From: CAWKGC01 sp963849005
Lineage (GTDB): Bacteria > Pseudomonadota > Gammaproteobacteria > Burkholderiales > Usitatibacteraceae
Length of the DNA stretch: 64,000 nucleotides
Assembly: GCA_963849005.1 (NCBI GenBank)
Contig: CAWKGC010000021.1
Location: 310,001-374,000 of the forward strand
Direction of reading: 5' to 3'
In this document: positions 57,116 to 64,000 of the stretch, piece by piece
How the letters are laid out: the number at the start of each line of letters is the position of its first letter
Position numbering within the stretch: position 1 is the stretch's first letter
Notes under the pieces: model-generated
Seen by the model: only the letters and a program-made list of their open reading frames with translations
The model's database searches: none
What the model was told of the DNA's origin: nothing
Position numbers and translations under genes: made by a program

Positions 57116-57808
57116 GTGGCACGACGCGTCGCGCTCGTCGAGGACGACACAGCAATCCGCGCCAACCTGGGCGATGCGCTCAAGCGCGCCGGCTACGAGG
57201 TGGCGAGCTTCGCCGACCGGCCGAGCGCGTGGGAGCAATTGCGCACGCGCCTTCCCGAGCTGGCGCTGGTGGACCTGGGCCTCGGCGCCGAGATCGACGG
57301 CGGCTTCACGCTCGTGCGGGACCTGCGGGCGCTCTCGCCGACCTTGCCGATCATCATCCTGTCGGCGCGGGACTCGGATTTCGACATCGTCTCCGGGCTC
57401 AGGCTGGGCGCGGACGACTACCTCACCAAGGATGTCAGCCAGCCGCATCTGCTCGCGCGCATCGCGGCCTTGTTCCGCCGCGCCGACGCCGCGCGCGAGG
57501 CGCCCAGGAGCGAGGACACTATTCAGCGCGGCAAGCTCACGCTGGACACCGCGCGCCTGGCCGCAAGCTGGAATGGCGCGCCGCTGGGCCTCACGGTCAC
57601 GGAGTTCTGGATGCTGCACGCGCTGGTGCGCTTTCCCGGCCACGTGAAGAACCGCGAGCAATTGATGGGCGAGGCCGAGATGGTGGTCGACGACGGCACC
57701 ATCACCTCGCACGTGAAGCGCATCCGCCGCAAGTTCGAGGCGCTCGATGCTTCCTTCAACGCGATCGAGACCGTGTACGGGATGGGCTATCGCTGGACGG
57801 AAGGCTGA
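57116..57808 (+). CDS. pdsR: Response regulator of the proteobacterial dedicated sortase system
   Basis: 230 residues of the OmpR type. The receiver has acid pocket VEDD, phospho-acceptor Asp53 (LVDLGLG), ILSARDSDFDIVSG and lysine in YLTKDVSQPHLLARI. The DNA-binding winged helix reads LTVTEFWMLHALVRFPGHVK and GTITSHVKRIRRKF. GTG 57116 follows GAAGAGGGAAAACC. It diverges from the sortase substrate gene across a 185-base spacer, the obvious place for its operator. The assignment to the PdsR family comes from context and resemblance. Confidence 0.88.
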   Translation: MARRVALVEDDTAIRANLGDALKRAGYEVASFADRPSAWEQLRTRLPELALVDLGLGAEIDGGFTLVRDLRALSPTLPIIILSARDSDFDIVSGLRLGADDYLTKDVSQPHLLARIAALFRRADAAREAPRSEDTIQRGKLTLDTARLAASWNGAPLGLTVTEFWMLHALVRFPGHVKNREQLMGEAEMVVDDGTITSHVKRIRRKFEALDASFNAIETVYGMGYRWTEG

Positions 57809-59467
57809 ATGCGCCTGCCGGCGTTCGTGCATTCGATCCGCTTCCGGTTGCTGCTGGTCTCGGCGAGCCTGCTCGCGATCCCGTGGCTCGCCGCGCAGTT
57901 CATCGGCCAGATGGAGGCCTTCCTGCGCGCTTCGCAGGAAACGGCGATCACCGGGACCGCGCGCGCTGTTGCTTCGGCGCTCTCCGACCGGCCGCGGCTT
58001 TTCGAAAAGCCCGAGAGCGACGCGGTGGATCCGGAAGCCGAGGAGCGACGGCGCATCGTCGCGCTGTTCGCGGCGGCCGATCCCGGCACCGCGGCGCGCC
58101 TGGGAGCGGCCTACGTGCCGAGCGAGGAAGTCGAGCGCTTCATCGACATCATGGGGCGCACGGCGTCGCGCATCTGGGTGGTCGACACGCGTTCCCGCGT
58201 GCGCGGGCTTTCCGGTTCGTTGAAGGAGCCGGCCGTTCGCGGCGCGCCGTCGCGTGAGGCTGCGACGATGCTGGCGGGGTGGCTGAAGCCCGTCGTCGAG
58301 TGGGTCGTCAGCGCGCCCGTGGTGGCGCCGGGCGACGAATCGAAACCGGTGCGCGCGCAGATCGACCGCGCGCTGATCGGCGTGTCGACGACCAACTGGC
58401 GCGGGACGAAGGAGCGCGACACCGCGATCCTTTCCGCCGCCCAGCCGATCTTCGCCGGCGACGAGATCGTCGGCGCGGTCGTCGTGGAAGAGACCACGGG
58501 CGCCATCCAGTTGCTGAAGGCCACCGCGCTGGAGAACCTCGTCGCGATGACGCTGCTGGTGTCTTTCGGCGCTTTCCTGGTCCTGTTTCTTTTTGCATCG
58601 CGGCTGGTGACGCGCATCCGGCGGCTCGCGCGCGATGCGGAGGCCGCGATCGATCCGCAAGGACGTTTCCGCGGCGCGCTGCCGGGCTCCAGCGCGCGCG
58701 ACGAGATCGGCGACCTGTCGCGCGCCTTTTCCGCGGTGCTCGTGCGCCTGAAGGACTACAACGCGACGCTGGAGGCGATGGCGGGGCGCTTGTCGCACGA
58801 GTTGCGCACGCCGGTGGCGGTGGTGCGCTCCTCGCTCGACAACCTCAGGCACGAGGCGATGGGGGACGCGGCGAAGACCTATCTCGCGCGCGCCGAGGAG
58901 GGCACGCAACGCCTGTCCACCCTGATCTCGCGCTTGTCCGAGGCGACGCGGCTGGAGAAGATGCTGGAGAGCGCCGCGCGCGAGCGCTTCGACTTGTCGC
59001 GCGTCGTGGGCGGGTGCGTCGCGGGCTATCGGGCCGCGTTTCCTTCGCGTGAGTTCACGCTGCAATTGCCGGACGCGCCGGTTGCGATGACGGGCGTGCC
59101 GGACGCCATCGCGCAATTGCTCGACAAGCTGGTCGACAACGCCAACGACTTCGCCACCGCCGGCACGCCGGTGCGCGTATCGCTGGTCGTCGAGGCGGGC
59201 CGCGCGGTGCTCGCCGTCGCCAACGACGGCCCGCCCCTGCCGGAGGGCCTCGCCGAAGGCCTCTTCGACGCGATGGTCTCGGTGCGCCCCGGCAGCGCCG
59301 GCGCGCACCTCGGCCTCGGCCTCACCATCGCGCGCCTGGTCGCCACCGCGCACGGCGGCGACATCACCGCCCGCAACATCCCGGGCGGCGTCGAAGTGAG
59401 GGTCCATCTAAAACCGGGGTCAGATACGCAATTTGGGGTCAGAGACGTAATAATCGCCGGGCAGTAG
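57809..59467 (+). CDS. pdsS: Sensor histidine kinase of the dedicated sortase system; last residues encoded by an inserted element
   Basis: 552 residues: first helix at 12-33, a ~210-residue periplasmic sensor, second helix (LVAMTLLVSFGAFLVLFLFA, about 245-264), HAMP, dimerisation helix with His330 in RLSHELRTPVAVVRSSLDNL, and an ATPase domain with N box LVDNANDFA and G2 box HLGLGLTIARLVA. ATG 57809 follows the pdsR stop with no gap. The natural C-terminus (GGVEVRVHLK) is cut by the element end at 59416. From PGSDTQFGV onward the codons are element sequence, reading to a stop at 59465-59467 inside the antisense transposase gene. Catalytic motifs are all upstream, so function is probably kept. 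Confidence 0.9.
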   Translation: MRLPAFVHSIRFRLLLVSASLLAIPWLAAQFIGQMEAFLRASQETAITGTARAVASALSDRPRLFEKPESDAVDPEAEERRRIVALFAAADPGTAARLGAAYVPSEEVERFIDIMGRTASRIWVVDTRSRVRGLSGSLKEPAVRGAPSREAATMLAGWLKPVVEWVVSAPVVAPGDESKPVRAQIDRALIGVSTTNWRGTKERDTAILSAAQPIFAGDEIVGAVVVEETTGAIQLLKATALENLVAMTLLVSFGAFLVLFLFASRLVTRIRRLARDAEAAIDPQGRFRGALPGSSARDEIGDLSRAFSAVLVRLKDYNATLEAMAGRLSHELRTPVAVVRSSLDNLRHEAMGDAAKTYLARAEEGTQRLSTLISRLSEATRLEKMLESAARERFDLSRVVGGCVAGYRAAFPSREFTLQLPDAPVAMTGVPDAIAQLLDKLVDNANDFATAGTPVRVSLVVEAGRAVLAVANDGPPLPEGLAEGLFDAMVSVRPGSAGAHLGLGLTIARLVATAHGGDITARNIPGGVEVRVHLKPGSDTQFGVRDVIIAGQ

Positions 59468-60283
59468 TTGGCCCTCCGTTGGGCCGATAGGTGGTGGGCG
59501 CTGCCTGCCTGGCGGTGAAGTGAGTCGAATGCCGAACGCCTTCTCGATTCGATGTTGAAAGTCCGGGCTGCCAACCGGCAATCCTGCAACGGCCGCCCTG
59601 CGAATCAATTCGAGAGATGCCTCGCTGATCCGGTCATCGAAGAGGCCCCGATACGCGGCTTGGCGATCTCGCTCGTTTGCCGCAAGCGCCCCATATAGCG
59701 GATGTGCGGAAACGACTTCATCGTGCAGCCCCGCGCTGTTGTGCATGAAGCTCGACCACGCGTATTGACGCGGATGCTCGACAATCCCGGCGCGCACCGG
59801 GTTCAGCTCGATATACCGGTAGAGCTGGAGCAGGTACTCCTCGGTTTCCACGGGACTGGCGCGGAATCGCCCTTCCCAGAGCGTTCCGGTGCGCGCATGC
59901 GTCCGGTTGAGGTAGCCGACATAGCGTCGGCCGAGACTTTGCATGAACCGCGACGGACCCTGCGAGTCGCGGGGCGTGATCAGCAGGTGCACGTGGTTGG
60001 GCATCAGGACATACGCGTGGATCGCACAGCGGAAATGCGCGGCATATTCGCCCAGCCATTGACGGTACAGGCGATAGTCCCAGTCCCGGAGGAAGCAGCG
60101 CGAGCGATTGTTGCCACGTTGTATGACGTGGAACGGGATGTCCGGCAGGAACAGGCGGGGGCGTCTGGCCATGAAAGTGCTCGCCCGGGGGGAAAGGCCG
60201 GGCCTCTCTCCTGAGAACGCAGCGCACGCCAATCGGACGACAGAAGTATTACGTCTCTGACCCCAAATTGCGTCCCTGACCCC
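59416..60283. mobile_element. REP-associated tyrosine transposase element with 37-bp inverted ends
   Basis: The left end (59416-59452) and right end (60247-60283) are inverted copies matching at 35 of 37 positions. Each consists of two GGGGTCAG half-units separated by a GCAATTT-type spacer and followed by ACGTAATA. The 868-base unit carries one transposase gene. It lies between pdsS and the PP0621-like gene. A 36-base solo copy of the left end is at 63584-63619, and a related palindrome is at 45237-45333. Confidence 0.85.
59420..60172 (-). CDS. REP-associated tyrosine transposase (RAYT, Y1_Tnp family)
   Basis: 250 residues starting MARRPRLFLPDIPFHVIQRG. The HUH metal motif is in PNHVHLLITP, and the tyrosine helix lies in FMQSLGRRYVGYLNRTHART. 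GTLWEGRFRASPVETEEYLL, YRYIELNPVRAGIVEHP and YAWSSF are all diagnostic of RAYTs. These single-strand transposases, related to IS200/IS605 TnpA, mobilise REP sequences. I start at ATG 60172 because the 59 codons upstream include the element's right end. The stop (59422-59420) lies inside the left inverted repeat, so the last residues (YYVSDPKLRI) are encoded by the repeat itself. Confidence 0.92.
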   Translation of the reverse strand: MARRPRLFLPDIPFHVIQRGNNRSRCFLRDWDYRLYRQWLGEYAAHFRCAIHAYVLMPNHVHLLITPRDSQGPSRFMQSLGRRYVGYLNRTHARTGTLWEGRFRASPVETEEYLLQLYRYIELNPVRAGIVEHPRQYAWSSFMHNSAGLHDEVVSAHPLYGALAANERDRQAAYRGLFDDRISEASLELIRRAAVAGLPVGSPDFQHRIEKAFGIRLTSPPGRQRPPPIGPTEGQLLPGDYYVSDPKLRI

Positions 60284-60341
60284 AATTCTGGTTTCCCCGT
60301 TACACTTTCTCTTTCCCATTCCCAACTTTCGGAGCGGCATC

Positions 60342-60566
60342 GTGGGCAAGGTAGTGCTATTGCTGGTGATCGGGTTCCTGGTCTATGTCCTGTTCAAGGG
60401 GTTCATGAAGGCCTCCGTGAAGAAGGAGCGGGAAGACAAGCGCATCGAGGGCGAGAACCTCGTGCAATGCGTGAAGTGCGGCGTGCAGATGCCGATGAGC
60501 GAAGCCGTCGTCAAGGAAGAAGGCTTCTCCTGCCGCGACCCAGCGAACTGCCGCCACGCGAAATGA
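60342..60566 (+). CDS. PP0621 family protein
   Basis: 74 residues: an N-terminal membrane helix (VVLLLVIGFLVYVLFKGFMK) and a small cysteine domain (LVQCVKCGVQMPMSEAVV, FSCRDPANCRHAK) that may bind zinc. This matches the small PP0621-type family that commonly precedes pilS in Betaproteobacteria. GTG 60342 has GGAG upstream. It overlaps pilS by four bases. Function unknown. Confidence 0.85.
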   Translation: MGKVVLLLVIGFLVYVLFKGFMKASVKKEREDKRIEGENLVQCVKCGVQMPMSEAVVKEEGFSCRDPANCRHAK

Positions 60567-62177
60567 CGCCCGCCGCCGACCCGCGAGCCTCGCAGGCGGC
60601 GCAAGGCGCGGCGCCGCCGGGCGTCGACGACGACACCGTCTGGCGCACGCTGGTCGGCTTCTGCGCCTACCGCATCGTGGTGGCGCTGCTGCTCTCGCTC
60701 GGCTACGGGCTCTTCAACAACCTGATCGCGATCGGCCTGCAGCAGCCCGCGCTCGCCGGCTTCACCGTGATCGCGTACCTCGTGGCCGCCGGCATGCTCC
60801 TGGCACCGGCGCTGATGCGCAAGCCGCCGATCACGCTTCAGGTCACCCTGCAGGTCGTCGTCGACACGGCGGCGGTCGTGATGCTGATGTACGCGAGCGG
60901 CGGCATCCGCAGCGGGCTGGGCGTGGTGCTGCTGATGTCGCTCGCCGGCGCGGGGCTCATCTCGCGCGGGCGGCTCGCGTTCCTGAACGCGGCCATCGCC
61001 GCCATCGCCGTGCTGGGCGAGCACTTCGTCCAGGTGGTGAACAACGACGCGCCGCCGGCGGACTTCCTGCAAAGCGGGCTGATGAGCCTGGCCTACTTCG
61101 CCACCGCTGGGCTGGGCTCCACGCTCGCCCGCTATGCGCGCGCCAGCCAGAAGATCGCCGAGCAGCGCTCGATCGACCTCGCCAACCTCTCGCAGATCAA
61201 CGAGCTGGTCATCCGCGACATGCAGGACGGCTTCCTCGTCGTCGACGAAAAGGACGCCATCCGCCAGCACAACCCGCGTTGCGCGCAAATGCTCGGGCCG
61301 GTGCCGGGCCGGGGCTCGTCGCTGCGCGGCTATTCGCCCGAGCTCGCGCACCTGCTCGCGAACTGGCGCGGCGATCCGCGGCCCGCCTTCTTCACCCTCG
61401 GCAACCCGAGCTCCGCGGCAGAGCTGCAGGTGCATTTCGTCGCGATCGGCACGGGCGAGCCCCCGCCCACGGTGATCTTCATCGAGGATGTCGGGCGCAT
61501 GCGCGAGCACGCGCAGCAGATGAAGCTGGTGGCGCTGGGCCGGCTCACGGCCTCCATCGCGCACGAGATCCGCAATCCCCTCTCCTCGATCGGCCATGCC
61601 GCCGAACTCCTCGGCGAGGACGTGAAGGAAAAGCCCGAGCAGCGCCTGATCTCGATCATCCGCGACAACGTCTTCCGCCTCGACCGGCTGGTGCAGGAGG
61701 TGCTGTACCTGAACCGCCGCGACCGCGCCGAGCCCGAGGCGATCGAGCCGCGCTCCTACCTCGCAAATTTCGTGCACGAGTTCTGCGCCTCCGAGAAGGT
61801 CCCGCAGAGCGGCGTCGTGCTCGACCTGCGCACGCCAGCAGCGCATGCGCTTCGACCGCCAGCACCTGGACCAGGTGCTCTGGAACCTCGCGCGCAATGC
61901 CTGGCGCCACGGCCGCAAGGGCGAGGGCTCGTTGCGCATCGCTTTGAGCCCGGGGCCGGCGCCCGGTACACTCGCGCTCGATGTGTTCGACGATGGCCTG
62001 GGCGTGCTGCCCGAAGCGCGGGCGCACCTCTTCGAGCCGTTCTTCACCACCGACGCGCAGGGCACGGGGCTGGGGCTCTACATCGCCCGCGAGCTTTGCG
62101 ACGGCAGCGGGGCGAACCTCGAGTACATCGACGATGCGACCGGGGGGCAGTTCCGCGTGACGATGAAGGGGGCATAG
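60563..62177 (+). CDS. pilS: Type IV pilus sensor histidine kinase PilS (one frameshift)
   Basis: About 537 residues: six N-terminal membrane helices (FCAYRIVVALLLSLGYGLFN through LMSLAYFATAGLGSTLARYA), a PAS-like region (INELVIRDMQDGFLVVDEKD), the phospho-acceptor motif ASIAHEIRNPLSSIGHAAEL and an ATPase domain (LWNLARNAWRHG, DDGLGV, GTGLGLYIARELC). An extra C near 61836 breaks the frame between LDLRTP and QQRMRFDRQHL. With PilR it controls pilin transcription with sigma-54. Confidence 0.92.
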
Positions 62178-62183
62178 GGACAC

Positions 62184-63561
62184 ATGGCCGACAAATGCGT
62201 GCTGGTCGTCGATGACGAGGACGACATCCGCGAGCTGCTGGTGCTGACGCTCTCGCGCATGGGCCTGGGCTGCGACACCGCCTCCACCGTTGCCGAGGCC
62301 CAAGCGCTGCTCAAGACCCGCGCCTACGACCTCTGCCTCACCGACATGCGGCTGCCCGATGGCGACGGCCTCACGGTGCTGCGCCACATCGCGGAGCAGC
62401 ACGGCAACACGCCGGTGGCGGTGATCACCGCCTTCGGCTCGACGGAAAATGCGGTGGCCGCGCTCAAGGCCGGCGCCTTCGACTACCTCGCCAAGCCGAT
62501 CAAGCTCGAGCAGTTGCGCCCGCTGGTCGCCTCTGCGCTCAAGTTGCCGCGCGGCGGCCATGGGCGGCGCGCCGCCATCGGCGAGACGACGCTGCCGGGC
62601 ATCCCGCGACTGCTCGGCGAGTCCGCGCCGATCCAGAAGGCGCGCGAGATGATCGGCAAGCTGGCGCGCTCGCAGGCGCCGGTGTACATCACGGGGGACT
62701 CGGGCACCGGCAAGGAAGTGGCCGCGCGCTTGATGCACGTCGGCTCGGCGCGCGCGGACGCCGCCTTCGTCGCGGTCAACTGCGGCGCGATTCCCGAGAA
62801 CCTGATGGAAAGCGAGTTCTTCGGCTACAAGCGCGGCGCCTTCACCGGCGCGGACGCGGACCGGATCGGCTACCTGCAGGCGGCGCAGAAGGGCACGCTC
62901 TTCCTCGACGAGGTCGGCGACCTGCCGCTGGCGATGCAGGTGAAGCTGCTGCGCGTGATCCAGGAAAAGAAGGTGCGGCAGGCTCGGCGACACCGTGGAG
63001 GAGCCGATCGACGTGCGCATCATCTCGGCCACGCACAGGAACCTCGCCGACCAGGTCGATGCAGGCGAATTCCGCCAGGACCTCTTCTACCGGCTGAACG
63101 TGATCGAGCTGCGCATGCCGTCCTTGCGCGAGATCCCCGAGGACATCGAGGTGATCACCTCGAGCGTCATCGACAGGCTGACGCGCGCTTCGGGCAATCC
63201 CGCGCCGCGCATGTCGGACGAGGCGATGCTGGCGCTGCGCCGCTACGATTTTCCCGGCAACGTGCGCGAGCTCGAGAACATCCTCGAGCGCGCCATGGCG
63301 CTGTGCACGGACAACGTCATCGCCGAGCAGGACCTCTACCTCACCCAGGCCACGCAGCGCGACAAGTCCGCCAGCGCGGCCGCCGACGGCTCGCTCGGCA
63401 CGCGCGGCCTGCCGCTGCACGAGTTCCTCGACCAGCTGGAGAAGGAAGCCATCACCAAGGCGCTGGAAGCAACGCGCTTCAACAAGACCGCCGCCGCGAA
63501 GCTCCTCGGCATCACCTTCCGCAGCCTGCGCTACCGCCTCGACCGCCTGGGCATCGAATAA
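62184..63561 (+). CDS. pilR: Sigma-54-dependent response regulator PilR (one frameshift)
   Basis: About 458 residues: receiver with Asp54 (CLTDMRLPDGDGL), AAA+ domain with Walker A GDSGTGKEVAARLMH, the sigma-54 contact loop YKRGAFTGADADRIG, Walker B GTLFLDEVGDLPL and RYDFPGNVRELENILERAM, and a Fis-type helix-turn-helix (ITKALEATRFNKTAAAKLLG). An extra G near 62981 splits VRQ and LGDTVEEPIDVRIISATHRN. It is the last gene of PP0621-pilS-pilR. Confidence 0.93.
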
Positions 63562-63583
63562 GCAAATAACCGACCAAAGAACC

Positions 63584-63619
63584 GGGGTCAGATACGCAAT
63601 TGGGGTCAGAGACGTAATA
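63584..63619 (+). repeat. Solo copy of the RAYT element end
   Basis: It matches the left end at 59416-59452 over its whole length except for one missing T in the spacer (AATT instead of AATTT). Even the AACC before it is shared. No transposase gene is attached. It lies 22 bases after the pilR stop, same orientation as the left end. Confidence 0.85.
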
Positions 63620-63644
63620 CAAAGATGAAAATCGAAAAACGAGT

Positions 63645-63676
63645 TAACCGCCGATGGACGCCGATGGACGCCGATG
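63645..63676. repeat. Short tandem repeat, 10-base unit
   Basis: Three copies of GCCGATGGAC-like units (the last ends GCCGATGAAC) follow the solo element end in the 164-base spacer before the GNAT gene. A TTAACC precedes them. No function can be assigned; similar CCGATG-type short repeats are scattered in many proteobacterial genomes. Confidence 0.6.
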
Positions 63677-63725
63677 AACCTTGCCTGGTTGGTAATTCCG
63701 GGCCTGACCTGCAGACCGGCACGCC

Positions 63726-64000
63726 ATGAGTGCCGTCACGCTGGGCCGGCTTGACCACGATGCGCACGCGCCCGACTGGGCCGCGCTCGGCATGCTGCTG
63801 CAAGACGCGGTGGCCTCGGGCGCCTCGCTCGGCTTCTGGGCGCCTCTGGACGAGCTCTCCGCCGCCGCCTACTGGGAGGAGATCCGCGACGCCATGCCGC
63901 TCGGCCATAACCGGGTGGTGGTGGCGCGCTTCGAGGGCGCCATCGTCGGCTGCGTGGTGATCTTCGAGCACGAGAAGGAAAACGCGAAGCACCGCGCCGA
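63726..64000 (+). CDS. GNAT-family N-acetyltransferase (3'-truncated by window end)
   Basis: The first 91 residues are visible: LGRLDHDAHAPDWAALGMLL, QDAVASGASLGFWAPLDELS, then VVVARFEGAIVGCVVIFEHE, a beta4-like strand typical of GNAT proteins, followed by ENAKHRAE leading towards the acetyl-CoA loop. The remainder is outside the window. The substrate is unknown. ATG 63726 is the first start after the repeat-containing spacer. Confidence 0.7.
   Translation, partial: MSAVTLGRLDHDAHAPDWAALGMLLQDAVASGASLGFWAPLDELSAAAYWEEIRDAMPLGHNRVVVARFEGAIVGCVVIFEHEKENAKHRA

Overview
The window is high-GC chromosomal DNA from a Gram-negative bacterium. LPS/Kdo genes (lpxK, kdsB), exbBD, secDF-yajC, an AMIN-domain amidase, type IV pilus regulators and a proteobacterial 'class GN' sortase locus all point to Proteobacteria. 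Gene content and order (tsaE-amidase-mutL-miaA; lpxK-Trm112-kdsB-adk; rplU-rpmA-obgE-proB diverging from ispB and tRNA-Pro) suggest Betaproteobacteria. This is inference; no rRNA is present.

Layout. 1-5027: a damaged thiamine-diphosphate enzyme, a PAS/GGDEF/EAL protein and an S10 carboxypeptidase. 5028-12382 (minus strand): an AT-richer accessory island with a secreted Rhs/YD-repeat protein (about 1,600 aa) and, downstream, two displaced Rhs C-terminal tips plus a decayed third. Each intact tip is followed closely by a small membrane or exported protein. 12679-22103: an MFS transporter, queG, then tsaE-amidase-mutL-miaA, interrupted by an antisense GGDEF/EAL gene. 22088-33430: dodecin, xseA, exbBD, lpxK, Trm112-like, kdsB, adk, a PPi-phosphofructokinase, a proton-pumping pyrophosphatase, a GST and tgt. 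33547-46812: yajC-secD-secF, DedA and assorted envelope, redox, translation and membrane genes (proS, rppH, MscS). 46883-53620: proB, obgE, a LysE exporter, rpmA, rplU, ispB, tRNA-Pro(CGG), a nitronate monooxygenase and a Crp/Fnr regulator. 53777-59467: an NTF2-like protein and a dedicated sortase system (sortase, LPQTAT-tailed VIT/VWA substrate, response regulator, histidine kinase). 59416-60283: a REP-associated tyrosine transposase element with 37-bp inverted ends. 60342-64000: PP0621-like protein, pilS, pilR, a solo copy of the element end and a truncated GNAT gene.

The most novel-looking part is the Rhs island. The main tip has a mirror-symmetric cysteine pattern (C-x3-C-x7-C-x11-C-x7-C-x3-C). 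The two displaced tips share a different motif (C-x9-C-x2-C-C-x15-C-x-A-D-C). Their partner proteins are predicted to be membrane or exported, so the system looks built to act outside the cytoplasm.

Caution: many conserved genes (mutL, secD, queG, tsaE, amidase, pilS, pilR, crp, both ends of hppA/Rhs and others) carry single-base frameshifts, most of them +1 duplications of one G or C. They look like sequence or assembly errors, not pseudogenes. I give the repaired extent of each gene and say where the shift lies.
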